Shown here: positions 1 to 7,234 of the stretch, one piece after another
Position numbering within the stretch: the stretch's first letter is position 1
Layout: every line of letters starts with the position of its first letter
IMG/VR virus record: IMGVR_UViG_3300025428_000004
Span: 1 to 64,000 of that record
Source of the DNA: a virus
Length of the DNA: 64,000 nucleotides
Reading direction: 5' to 3' (one strand)
Translations under genes and position numbers: made by a program
The notes under the pieces: generated by a model
The model's database searches: none
What the model was told of the DNA's origin: nothing
Seen by the model: the letters and a program-made list of their open reading frames with translations, nothing else

Positions 1-118
1 AGATAAGGCGGTTGCATTAAAGCAGGCGGCTGATGAAGCCTACAACATTGCCTCTGAGCAAAACATTGAAGACGGCAACACGTACATTACACCGCAATTA
101 GCGGGGTACTACAGATGA
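1..118 (+). CDS. C-terminal fragment of a P22 gp4-like head-tail adaptor
   Basis: The frame open at the left edge stops at TGA 116-118 and encodes 38 residues ending in NTYITPQLAGYYR. An acidic stretch followed by a YITP...YYR tail is how I remember the C-terminus of the P22 gp4-like head-completion/adaptor family ending; this is recollection, not a search. The gene cut at the right edge (63525 onward) is the N-terminal part of such a protein, so the two pieces are probably one gene on a circular map. By family it would form the first ring below the portal. It overlaps the next gene by ATGA. Confidence 0.6.
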   Translation, partial: DKAVALKQAADEAYNIASEQNIEDGNTYITPQLAGYYR

Positions 119-627
119 GCCAGATAGCATGTGAGGCAATCAAACCGTGCAAAAACGGGCACACAGACCGGTACGCAAATGGTCGGTGCAGAGCGTGCGC
201 AAATACGCGCGCCAGGGAATGGATGGAAAAGAACCCTGAAAGCCGGAAGAAAGCAGCTAACGCGTACTATGCGCGCAACAAAGAATCTTACGCGGCTGTG
301 CGCGGTGAAAGGTGGATTGGCTGGTATTACAAGAATCACGAACAGAACAAGTTGTCGCGCAGGGTCAGGCAAGCAAACAGGAAGACAAAATCAGTTGGCA
401 CGTTTTCCGTAGACGATGTCGAAAAAATAAGATCCTTGCAGTTCGACAAATGTGCTTGCTGTGCAAAAGGCCTGCGCAAAAAAGGTCACATCGACCACAT
501 CATCCCTCTAAGCAAAGGGGGGCTAAATGTTGCGCGTAATCTTCAATTGCTGTGCGCTTTTTGCAACCTATCGAAGAAAGATAAAGATCCGATAGATTTC
601 ATGCAACAAACTGGAAGGTTGCTCTGA
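115..627 (+). CDS. HNH endonuclease with N-terminal zinc finger
   Basis: 170 residues. An N-terminal zinc-finger-like knuckle uses C12, H16, C25 and C28. The C-terminal HNH nuclease has C113 and C116, the core H125-x-D127-H128, N142, and C147/C150 that would close the structural zinc site. The middle is basic, as in DNA-binding homing-type enzymes. It is translationally coupled to genes on both sides (ATGA before, TGATG after) inside the virion operon, so it is either a free-standing homing nuclease or a packaging-associated HNH. The position, far from the terminase, favours homing. Confidence 0.85.
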   Translation: MSQIACEAIKPCKNGHTDRYANGRCRACANTRAREWMEKNPESRKKAANAYYARNKESYAAVRGERWIGWYYKNHEQNKLSRRVRQANRKTKSVGTFSVDDVEKIRSLQFDKCACCAKGLRKKGHIDHIIPLSKGGLNVARNLQLLCAFCNLSKKDKDPIDFMQQTGRLL

Positions 628-1109
628 TGGGTTATGCATCACGCCAGGGGAAGCATGTAAGTATAAGCGCATCTAACCCGCAGGCGCTGGCTATCTGCGA
701 TCGTTGCGGATTTCAGCACAACCACGCAAATCTCACGTTTCAGCATGATTATGCAGGCGCAGGTCTGATCAATAAGCGTCTCCTGGTATGTGCGACGTGT
801 GAAGACAAGCCACAGCATCAATTGCGCACCATTGTCGTACCTGCGGATCCAGTGCCGATCAGAAACCCTCGCGTACCGAATTGGGATGCGATGAACAACG
901 ACTATCGCATCACCGAGGGTCAAACAGTCGTTGATCCGATTACAGGCATAAAAACACGCACAGGCGACACACGCGTCACTAATGACGGCGCTGATCGTGT
1001 CACGCAGCAAAACGGCAATGATCTTTATGCGCGCAAGTTTGTGAAGCGCGACCAAAAAACATCGAGCTGCTTGCGTGCATCAAATACTAAGCAAGGTGAG
1101 ATAAAATGA
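627..1109 (+). CDS. zinc-ribbon phage protein of unknown function
   Basis: 160 residues with two CxxC pairs (C24/C27 and C55/C58) forming a zinc ribbon, followed by a P-x-P-I-R-N-P-R segment. This resembles a small family common near head-tail genes of podoviruses (CDRCGF at the N-terminus, a second CxxC, then PRNPRP-like sequence); its role is unknown to me. The C-terminal third, rich in TRTGDTRVT-type sequence, is polar and probably flexible. It overlaps its upstream neighbour by one base and the tail fibre by ATGA, so it belongs to the structural operon. Confidence 0.6.
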   Translation: MGYASRQGKHVSISASNPQALAICDRCGFQHNHANLTFQHDYAGAGLINKRLLVCATCEDKPQHQLRTIVVPADPVPIRNPRVPNWDAMNNDYRITEGQTVVDPITGIKTRTGDTRVTNDGADRVTQQNGNDLYARKFVKRDQKTSSCLRASNTKQGEIK

Positions 1110-3124
1110 GCGACGTCCAGATTACACAACTACCGCTAGTGACAGCGATCAACGGTGATGAGTCGATTGAAGCAGTTCAAGGCGGCACGTCTGTTCAGGT
1201 AAAGCTAAAACAGGTTGCGTCGCTTGGTTACGGACCAACGGGCCCTACAGGTCCAAAAGGGGATTCAATAACCGGGCCGACCGGAAGCTCAGGCCCACAA
1301 GGGCCAACTGGCGATCGCGGCGCTGCGATGAATTACAAAGGCGTTATCGATACTGAAAACGAATTGCCTGCGGAAGCATACGACGGTGATGCATACGTTA
1401 CGCTGAACACGGGCGATCTTTGGGCGTTCAAAGGTATTGGTCCATTTCCTGCGGGACGTATTAAGCGCATTGGCGCTGTTCCTGTCGGTTGGACAAACCT
1501 CGGCAAGTCATCTGTCGGCATTACAGGCCCACAAGGTCCAACGGGTCCGAATTCTGGCTTTCTTTATCAAGGTGAAGTCGCAACCGTTAATGATCTGCCA
1601 TTAACAGGTGAAAAGGTTGGCTGGGCATATGTTGTTCGCGCAAACTATCATCTGTATCTGTGGGACGGATCTCTGTGGAATGACAGCGGACCAGTAACAT
1701 TTGGAACGACAGGGCCGACCGGCGCCCAAGGTCCAGCATCAACAATTCCTGGCCCACAAGGCCCGACAGGCGCAGCCGGCGAAACTGTAAACCTTCGCGG
1801 AACATTCCAGAATGCGTCGCCATCAAGCTTGCCGCAAAACGGTTTAATTCCTGCAAACTTTGATGGCCCAGGCAAGCCTTTAACGGACATACAATTCCTT
1901 ATCGGCGATGGCTTGCTCTACACAGGTACAAGCGTACCGTCGAATACAGGTCACACGTTTGAATATGTCAGCGTAAGCAGCCTTAATCCTTCTGGGTGGG
2001 CTGATGTTGGCATCATCACCGGACCGCAGGGAATTCCTGGCGCCACCGGGCCTACTGGTCCACAAGGCGCTGCCTCGACCGTACCTGGACCGATGGGTCC
2101 AAAAGGCGACTCTGTCACCGGACCAACCGGCCCTAAAGGAGATCCGTCAAATGTTACCGGCCCAACTGGTCCTGAAGGGCCTGCCGGTAAAGGCATCAAT
2201 TTCCAAGGTGTCGTTCCAACATACGCAAACCTTCCTGGCTCGCCAGACAAGGCTGATGGTTACATCACTGCCGACACAAATCATCTTTGGATCTTTGACG
2301 GTACGAAGTGGTACGATGATGGTCTTGTTGCTGTCGGCGTGACCGGACCTCGCGGCGCGACGGGCCCCACCGGTCCTCAGTCAATTGTCCCTGGACCGCC
2401 TGGACCCGATGGAAACGACGGACCGACCGGGCCTACCGGAAGCCAAGGAATTCAAGGGGATATCGGACCTACCGGCCCTACGGGAACAACCGGAATTCCA
2501 GGCCCAGCGATCGTTGGCATGATCGCGATGTTTGCTGGTCCGCAATATCTGCCGAGCGGATGGAAGGTCTGCGACGGCACGAATGGCACTGTCGATCTGC
2601 GTGATCGCTTCATCGTTTGCGCAGGGGGCAAATATTCGCTCGATCAGCGTGGCGGTTCAACAACGATCACTGTCGAAAACATGCCATCGCATAATCACGG
2701 TGGCGGCTCGGCTGGCCAAACAGGCGATCAAAGTAATGGCCATACGCATACGTTCGGCGAAGGCGGCATTCCATTTAGTGGAACGACAAGCGCAGACGGC
2801 GCTCACAGTCACGGTGTATCAGGCGGCGGTCACGATCACGGCGTGTTGGGTACAGGTCCAAACGCGAACGGCGGCGGCGGTGGCTGGCTGATTAACCCTG
2901 AAGCCATCAGAACCAGAACCGAAAACGTCAATGCCGGCATTGGCATTGAGGGCGTCGGTGATCACGCTCATACGTTTAGTGGGTCCGTTAGCGTCTCTGG
3001 TACGACAGGCGATATCAATCAGGGTCATACGCATTCTTACACTGCAATCATCAACTCAGAAGGCGGTGGACAGGATTACATGCCTCCATACGTCGCACTG
3101 ATCTTTGCTCAATATTTAGGGTGA
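1106..3124 (+). CDS. collagen-like tail fibre with C-terminal collar domain
   Basis: 672 residues. After about 40 N-terminal residues, five stretches of Gly-X-Y triplets, mostly GPT, GPQ, GPK and GAT, alternate with four globular modules of 50-90 residues (a GEVATVNDLP-like start ending in LWDGSLW-like aromatic turns) that resemble sugar-binding inserts of phage fibres. From about residue 471 (GMIAMFAGP...GWKVCDG) there is a phage tail-collar domain, followed by a Gly/His-rich tip with about six HxH pairs, as in metal-binding trimeric fibre tips, ending DYMPPYVALIF. Expected role: a trimeric receptor-binding fibre with a collagen triple-helix shaft. The genes immediately downstream could hydroxylate and glycosylate it. 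Confidence 0.9.
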   Translation: MSDVQITQLPLVTAINGDESIEAVQGGTSVQVKLKQVASLGYGPTGPTGPKGDSITGPTGSSGPQGPTGDRGAAMNYKGVIDTENELPAEAYDGDAYVTLNTGDLWAFKGIGPFPAGRIKRIGAVPVGWTNLGKSSVGITGPQGPTGPNSGFLYQGEVATVNDLPLTGEKVGWAYVVRANYHLYLWDGSLWNDSGPVTFGTTGPTGAQGPASTIPGPQGPTGAAGETVNLRGTFQNASPSSLPQNGLIPANFDGPGKPLTDIQFLIGDGLLYTGTSVPSNTGHTFEYVSVSSLNPSGWADVGIITGPQGIPGATGPTGPQGAASTVPGPMGPKGDSVTGPTGPKGDPSNVTGPTGPEGPAGKGINFQGVVPTYANLPGSPDKADGYITADTNHLWIFDGTKWYDDGLVAVGVTGPRGATGPTGPQSIVPGPPGPDGNDGPTGPTGSQGIQGDIGPTGPTGTTGIPGPAIVGMIAMFAGPQYLPSGWKVCDGTNGTVDLRDRFIVCAGGKYSLDQRGGSTTITVENMPSHNHGGGSAGQTGDQSNGHTHTFGEGGIPFSGTTSADGAHSHGVSGGGHDHGVLGTGPNANGGGGGWLINPEAIRTRTENVNAGIGIEGVGDHAHTFSGSVSVSGTTGDINQGHTHSYTAIINSEGGGQDYMPPYVALIFAQYLG

Positions 3125-3128
3125 TAAA

Positions 3129-3608
3129 ATGACTGCTATTCCTAATCCACCAAATGCTCCTGCCGGTCACGTCGCTGAGTGGAACGGTACTGCATGGGAG
3201 ATTGGTCCTATAAGAAAGAACATCGTTCCAACAAGGCCGATTATCCCAGAAGGATATTCAGCGCATTGGAACGAATTAGAGTGGGTTGTATCTCCACCAC
3301 CACCGCCACCAGAGCCGCCAACGCCGAGCGAGATTACGACACGCACAATGCTCAAAGCATCGTACGCGCTGAATGAGCATGCGTTTTATTTCGCGCAGGG
3401 CGTTTGGGATAATATTGTGCCTGACAGTCAGTTTGCCTTGAAACAGTGGTCCCAAACAGTAACAAGTATCATGGCCAAAGCGCAGAAGATCTTGGTTGAT
3501 GGTACGGACGAAGCTTATGCTGAAGAGCTCCCTCCAGCGCCATCAGTTAATCCTGCGTCGAAAGACGGTCATGGATTTACGGTTTACCTAAGTGAGCCGT
3601 CAAAATGA
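3129..3608 (+). CDS. small fibre-associated protein, possible fibre assembly factor
   Basis: 159 residues. The N-terminal half carries two WNG/WNE...W motifs (residues about 18-25 and 47-54) like those of small tail-fibre assembly or tip proteins, then a run of prolines (about residues 56-67) as a hinge, then a helical C-terminal half. It starts four bases after the fibre stop codon and is followed immediately by the oxygenase gene. Position and tryptophan motifs suggest a fibre-bound or chaperone role, but I do not recognise a named family. Confidence 0.5.
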   Translation: MTAIPNPPNAPAGHVAEWNGTAWEIGPIRKNIVPTRPIIPEGYSAHWNELEWVVSPPPPPPEPPTPSEITTRTMLKASYALNEHAFYFAQGVWDNIVPDSQFALKQWSQTVTSIMAKAQKILVDGTDEAYAEELPPAPSVNPASKDGHGFTVYLSEPSK

Positions 3609-3612
3609 AAGA

Positions 3613-4200
3613 ATGAGCGTGACCAAGATAGAGGACTATATCGTCAAATTAGATCGTTGCATGCCAGAGTCTTTATGCATCGAGCTCATCAATGAATATG
3701 GTCCCTCTAACTTATGGGAAGCGTCAAAGATCGAGGTTGGTAACGCGGAAAAGGGGGTCGATGTTTACGCCTCTGACGACGTCCGTAAATGCGATCGCAT
3801 ACCAATATCTGTGCCGGAGGTTTTGCAGGAAAGCGCAAAACGGAAAGAGCTTGATCAGCGTGTGATGACGATCGTATCAAGCGTATTTCAGACCTATTAC
3901 GACAAGTTCAAATACGCAAAGTGCTCAAGGGATACAGGTTACGACTTGCTACGTTATGATGTGGGCGGAAAGTTCACGCAGCATGTTGATAGCACGGCTA
4001 GGACGCCACGGATTCTGACGATCGCGTTTACGCTGAATGATGAGTTTGAAGGTGGAGAGTTTGCTTTCTTTGATCGGAAGCTGAGTTATCGCCTTGGTGT
4101 CGGCGACTGCCTGGTTTTCCCATCGAGCTTTCAATACCCGCATGAAGTTCTGCCGATAACAAAAGGCCGACGTTATGCGCTGATAACATGGATGCAGTGA
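3613..4200 (+). CDS. 2-oxoglutarate/Fe(II)-dependent oxygenase (prolyl/lysyl hydroxylase-like)
   Basis: 195 residues from ATG 3613; an in-frame GTG at 3592 inside the previous gene is possible but less likely. The double-stranded beta-helix signature is complete: H124-x-D126 (QHVDS), distal H177 (PHEV), and R187 in KGRRY to bind 2-oxoglutarate, with the typical YDVGGKF and FEGGEF segments. This is the P4Hc/PKHD-type fold of prolyl and lysyl hydroxylases. It requires Fe(II), O2 and 2-oxoglutarate. Lying between the collagen-like fibre and a glycosyltransferase, it could hydroxylate Pro, Lys or Thr in the Gly-X-Y repeats. The substrate is inferred from position only. Confidence 0.85.
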   Translation: MSVTKIEDYIVKLDRCMPESLCIELINEYGPSNLWEASKIEVGNAEKGVDVYASDDVRKCDRIPISVPEVLQESAKRKELDQRVMTIVSSVFQTYYDKFKYAKCSRDTGYDLLRYDVGGKFTQHVDSTARTPRILTIAFTLNDEFEGGEFAFFDRKLSYRLGVGDCLVFPSSFQYPHEVLPITKGRRYALITWMQ

Positions 4201-5291
4201 TGACTGACAAGAAGCTGAAGATCTGCGTTTACGCCATATCAAAGAACGAGGAGCAGTTTGTTGAGCGATTTGTCACATCAGCAAAGGGAGCAGATGTTAT
4301 CCTCATTGCGGACACGGGTTCTACGGATGGGACGGTTGCGCGCGCAAGAGAATGCGGTGCGACAGTGCAGATCATCTGTATTACACCTTGGCGCTTTGAT
4401 CACGCTCGTAATGCTGCTTTGGCTCTTGTGCCCGGCGACATTGATATTTGCGTCTCCCTTGATCTTGACGAGGTGCTAGAGCCTGGATGGCGTGAAGAGA
4501 TCGAGCGCGTCTGGGTCGATGGGACAACGCGCCTGCGCTATATGTATGATTGGGGTAAGGGGATTAAGTTCCTTTACGAGAAGATCCATGCGCGTCATGG
4601 CTATTACTGGCATCACCCCTGTCACGAATATCCCGTACCAGATGCACGGATCACGGAGGTCTGGGCAGAAACGCATCAGCTTCTTGTGGCGCATTTGCCG
4701 GACAATACGAAGAGTCGCGGTTACTACATGGATTTGCTGGAGCTCTCCGTCAAAGAGGATCCAGATTGCCCTAGAAACGCGTTCTACTACGCGCGTGAGC
4801 TGTCATTTAATTACCGCTGGCAAGAGTCAATCGACGCCTGCAATCGCTATCTTGCTTTGCCAAAAGCTGATTGGGCGAATGAGCGGTGCTTTGCGTACCG
4901 CGTGATGGGAAAATGTTACGAGCATCTGCGTATGACCTGGAAGGCAGAAGAGTCGTATCTGCGCGCTTGCGCAGAGGCTCCATGCACGCGTGAACCGTGG
5001 ATTGCGCTTGCAGGACTGTATTATGCAAGCGGTCGCTGGGCTGAGTGCTACAGCGCTGCAACGAGAGCTCTGTCGATCGTAGAGCGCGATAAAGTCTACA
5101 CAAGCGATCCAGAGTCCTGGGGGTCTAAGCCGCACGACTATGCTGCTCTATCTGCATGGTACATCGGCATGAAAGACGAGGCCTTAAAGCAAGGCCAGAT
5201 CGCAATAGATCTATCGCCGGATGACGAGCGCCTAAAAGAGAATATGCGCTGGTATCTTGGCGAGATGGACGTATCTGAGGCTGCGGAATGA
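4200..5291 (+). CDS. family 2 glycosyltransferase with TPR C-terminus
   Basis: The likely start is ATG 4200, overlapping the oxygenase stop as TGATG with a GGAT sequence upstream; ATG 4188 is in frame. The GT-A domain shows ISKNEE near the start, A37-D38-TGSTDGT for nucleotide-sugar binding, and the metal-binding D88-L-D-E. Residues about 190-350 are helical repeats of TPR type, as in bacterial and phage glycosyltransferases that bind a protein acceptor. It sits in an unbroken, overlapping cluster with the collagen-like fibre and the oxygenase, so glycosylation of the fibre is the most economical role. Surface glycan modification of the lysogen is the main alternative. Confidence 0.85.
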   Translation: MTDKKLKICVYAISKNEEQFVERFVTSAKGADVILIADTGSTDGTVARARECGATVQIICITPWRFDHARNAALALVPGDIDICVSLDLDEVLEPGWREEIERVWVDGTTRLRYMYDWGKGIKFLYEKIHARHGYYWHHPCHEYPVPDARITEVWAETHQLLVAHLPDNTKSRGYYMDLLELSVKEDPDCPRNAFYYARELSFNYRWQESIDACNRYLALPKADWANERCFAYRVMGKCYEHLRMTWKAEESYLRACAEAPCTREPWIALAGLYYASGRWAECYSAATRALSIVERDKVYTSDPESWGSKPHDYAALSAWYIGMKDEALKQGQIAIDLSPDDERLKENMRWYLGEMDVSEAAE

Positions 5292-6046
5292 TTGATCTCG
5301 CCGTCTTCTTTTCCGCTGTCCGTAAGACGTTATTTCCTAACGGTCTGACTAAGGGTCAGGTCGATGGGATGGAAAAGATAATTGCTTATTGGCAAGAGAA
5401 TTGGCCGCGTATGCCGCTTGATGAAATGGCGTATGTGTTAGCGACCATCTACCATGAGACAGGCAAGGTTATGCGGCCTGTCAAAGAAGGTGGCGGCGAA
5501 AGATATTTACGAAGCAAAAAATATTTTCCACATATCGGTGTCGGCCTCATTCAGATAACGTGGGCGGCAAACTGGAAGCGATGGGGCATTAACTCGATTG
5601 ATGATGGCCTGTCTTGGCCGATTGCTTTGCGCGCCACGTTTGAGGGCATGGTCACTGGCGCGTTTACTGGTAAGCGGCTGTCAGATTATATCGGTAAAGG
5701 CCGCAGGGATTATGTTAATGCGCGCCGTATCATTAACGGCACAGACCGCGCTCAATTAATTGCTGGCTATGCGGAGAAGTTCCGCGCTGCGCTGATTGCG
5801 GCTGAACGGCAGGAGCCTATTGCTCCGCCAATGCCGGACGTAGCAAGCGCCGAGTTCATAGCTATGTTGAAGCTTGCTTTACAGGATGATGCTGTTCGGG
5901 AGGAGATTATCGCAATTGTGTTCCCTGACGATGAACAGCAAGTCGCAGAGCTAGACCCCATGGATGAACTGCATGACGAGTATGGCGCGCAATCTGGGCT
6001 AGCTTTTGCTGACGCTGACTATGACAGGGATGAGAGGCTTGGATAA
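5288..6046 (+). CDS. endolysin, GH19 chitinase-like/lysozyme-like muramidase
   Basis: 252 residues. The segment AYVLATIYHETGKVMRPVKE (residues about 48-67) is the hallmark of the GH19-like phage endolysin group, with E57 and probably E67 as acid and base; GLIQITW follows at about residue 87. Predicted to cleave the glycan strands of peptidoglycan at lysis. No signal peptide is visible, so release would depend on a holin-like protein. An acidic tail of about 70 residues follows the catalytic domain. ATGA overlap with the glycosyltransferase and overlap with the membrane protein downstream give a compact lysis end to this operon. Confidence 0.8.
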   Translation: MIDLAVFFSAVRKTLFPNGLTKGQVDGMEKIIAYWQENWPRMPLDEMAYVLATIYHETGKVMRPVKEGGGERYLRSKKYFPHIGVGLIQITWAANWKRWGINSIDDGLSWPIALRATFEGMVTGAFTGKRLSDYIGKGRRDYVNARRIINGTDRAQLIAGYAEKFRAALIAAERQEPIAPPMPDVASAEFIAMLKLALQDDAVREEIIAIVFPDDEQQVAELDPMDELHDEYGAQSGLAFADADYDRDERLG

Positions 6047-6413
6047 ACCGCCTCCACCAAGACGTGAGCCTAGATACACCCAAGAAACCATTTATCGGGA
6101 CAGCGGGACGGTAACGACTGTCGCTAACAGGGTGTTCGATGCCTACAAGGTGAACCCAACATTAATCGCTATGGTCCTCTTGCTTCTAATCATTTTGGGC
6201 GGCTTGGGTTATTATATGATGTATAACGACGCGAGAATCTACGCATACATTGCCGCGAGAGACTTGCAGCGCGCGGAGCTCTACGATCGCATGATCGAGA
6301 TGGCGCTGAAGTGCCGTGACAAGCCTTTAGACAAGGAAGCTTTTCCGCAATTGGAATTCCCGCAAGGAATCACCAAGCCGGCCCCTACGCCCAATAAAAG
6401 GGACGGAAAGTAG
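6021..6413 (+). CDS. single-pass membrane protein, putative holin or spanin component
   Basis: 130 residues from ATG 6021, overlapping the endolysin 3' end; TTG 6006 and ATG 6030 are alternative starts. One transmembrane segment is clear at about residues 47-67 (a run of L, I, G and V), preceded by a proline- and arginine-rich N-terminus and followed by a charged tail of about 60 residues. Position right after the endolysin suggests a lysis role (holin or i-spanin). A short tail without a long coiled coil argues against a classical Rz. I do not recognise the family. Confidence 0.5.
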   Translation: MTGMRGLDKPPPPRREPRYTQETIYRDSGTVTTVANRVFDAYKVNPTLIAMVLLLLIILGGLGYYMMYNDARIYAYIAARDLQRAELYDRMIEMALKCRDKPLDKEAFPQLEFPQGITKPAPTPNKRDGK

Positions 6414-6499
6414 CCTAGATGGTTACAAACGCGGTGACTTACGGTACAAGTTTTATCTATCTGTTCAACGTGTAACTGCGTATCTAACCACGTCGCTGA

Positions 6500-7231
6500 A
6501 TGACAGCGGGATTAAACTATCAGGGATTCGTCAATCAGATATCGACATTGGCTGTCGTTTCATCTGGAGACGCCAATTTCCTTGCGATTTTGCCGCAAGC
6601 GATAACCTATGCCGAGAATCGCATATATCGCGAGCTGGACCTACTTTTCACGTCTGTCGCGAACACGTCTTTTGCCCTGACGGCTAATAATCGGCAGATC
6701 ACGATTCCTGCCGGTACCTTTGTCGTTCCAGAACAGATCAACGTCATCGCGCCATCGTCAGCGACAGGGCCTGATAACGGCATACGCGTACCGTTACTGG
6801 CAGCGACGCGAGAATTTATCGACGCCACATGCGGTGATTCCAGATACGTCGGATTGCCAAAGTATTTTGCACCTGTAGGCGAGGCGAAGGGCAATCTGTC
6901 CTTCATCGTTGGTCCGTATCCAGACGCACCGTACAAGCTTGAGATCGTTGGCACGATCCGGCCGGACAGCCTTTCGACAACGAATCCGACCACGTTTATC
7001 AGTCAATTCCTGCCTGATCTTATGATCAATGCCGCAATGATCTACGTCAGCGGCTATCAGCGTAACTTTTCATCGAATGCCGCCAATGATCCGCAAATGC
7101 CGGTCAATTATGAGACGCTGTACCAGACAGCGATGAAAGCGGCGATGATGGAAGAGGCGCGCAAAAAGTTCGAGGCCGCTGCCTGGTCCGATAAGTCGAT
7201 ATATCCAGTATCAACACCGTCGCGGGGATAA
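6500..7231 (+). CDS. SU10-like adaptor (head-tail connector) protein
   Basis: 243 residues. The N-terminal helical part with AITYAENRIYRELD and the later VDATCGDSRYVGLPKYF, GPYPDAPYKLEIVG and FLPDLMINAAMIYVSGY segments match the adaptor proteins of SU10-like and related podoviruses as I know them. By family it forms a ring between portal and nozzle. The pair adaptor plus nozzle (next gene, three bases later) supports the call. The 86 bases upstream hold no convincing gene. Confidence 0.7.
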   Translation: MTAGLNYQGFVNQISTLAVVSSGDANFLAILPQAITYAENRIYRELDLLFTSVANTSFALTANNRQITIPAGTFVVPEQINVIAPSSATGPDNGIRVPLLAATREFIDATCGDSRYVGLPKYFAPVGEAKGNLSFIVGPYPDAPYKLEIVGTIRPDSLSTTNPTTFISQFLPDLMINAAMIYVSGYQRNFSSNAANDPQMPVNYETLYQTAMKAAMMEEARKKFEAAAWSDKSIYPVSTPSRG

Positions 7232-7234
7232 TAA

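Noticed and set aside
1230-2510. Regular short DNA repeats that could be taken for a CRISPR array
   Set aside because: They encode in-frame Gly-X-Y triplets of the fibre; there are no constant-length repeats with unique spacers.
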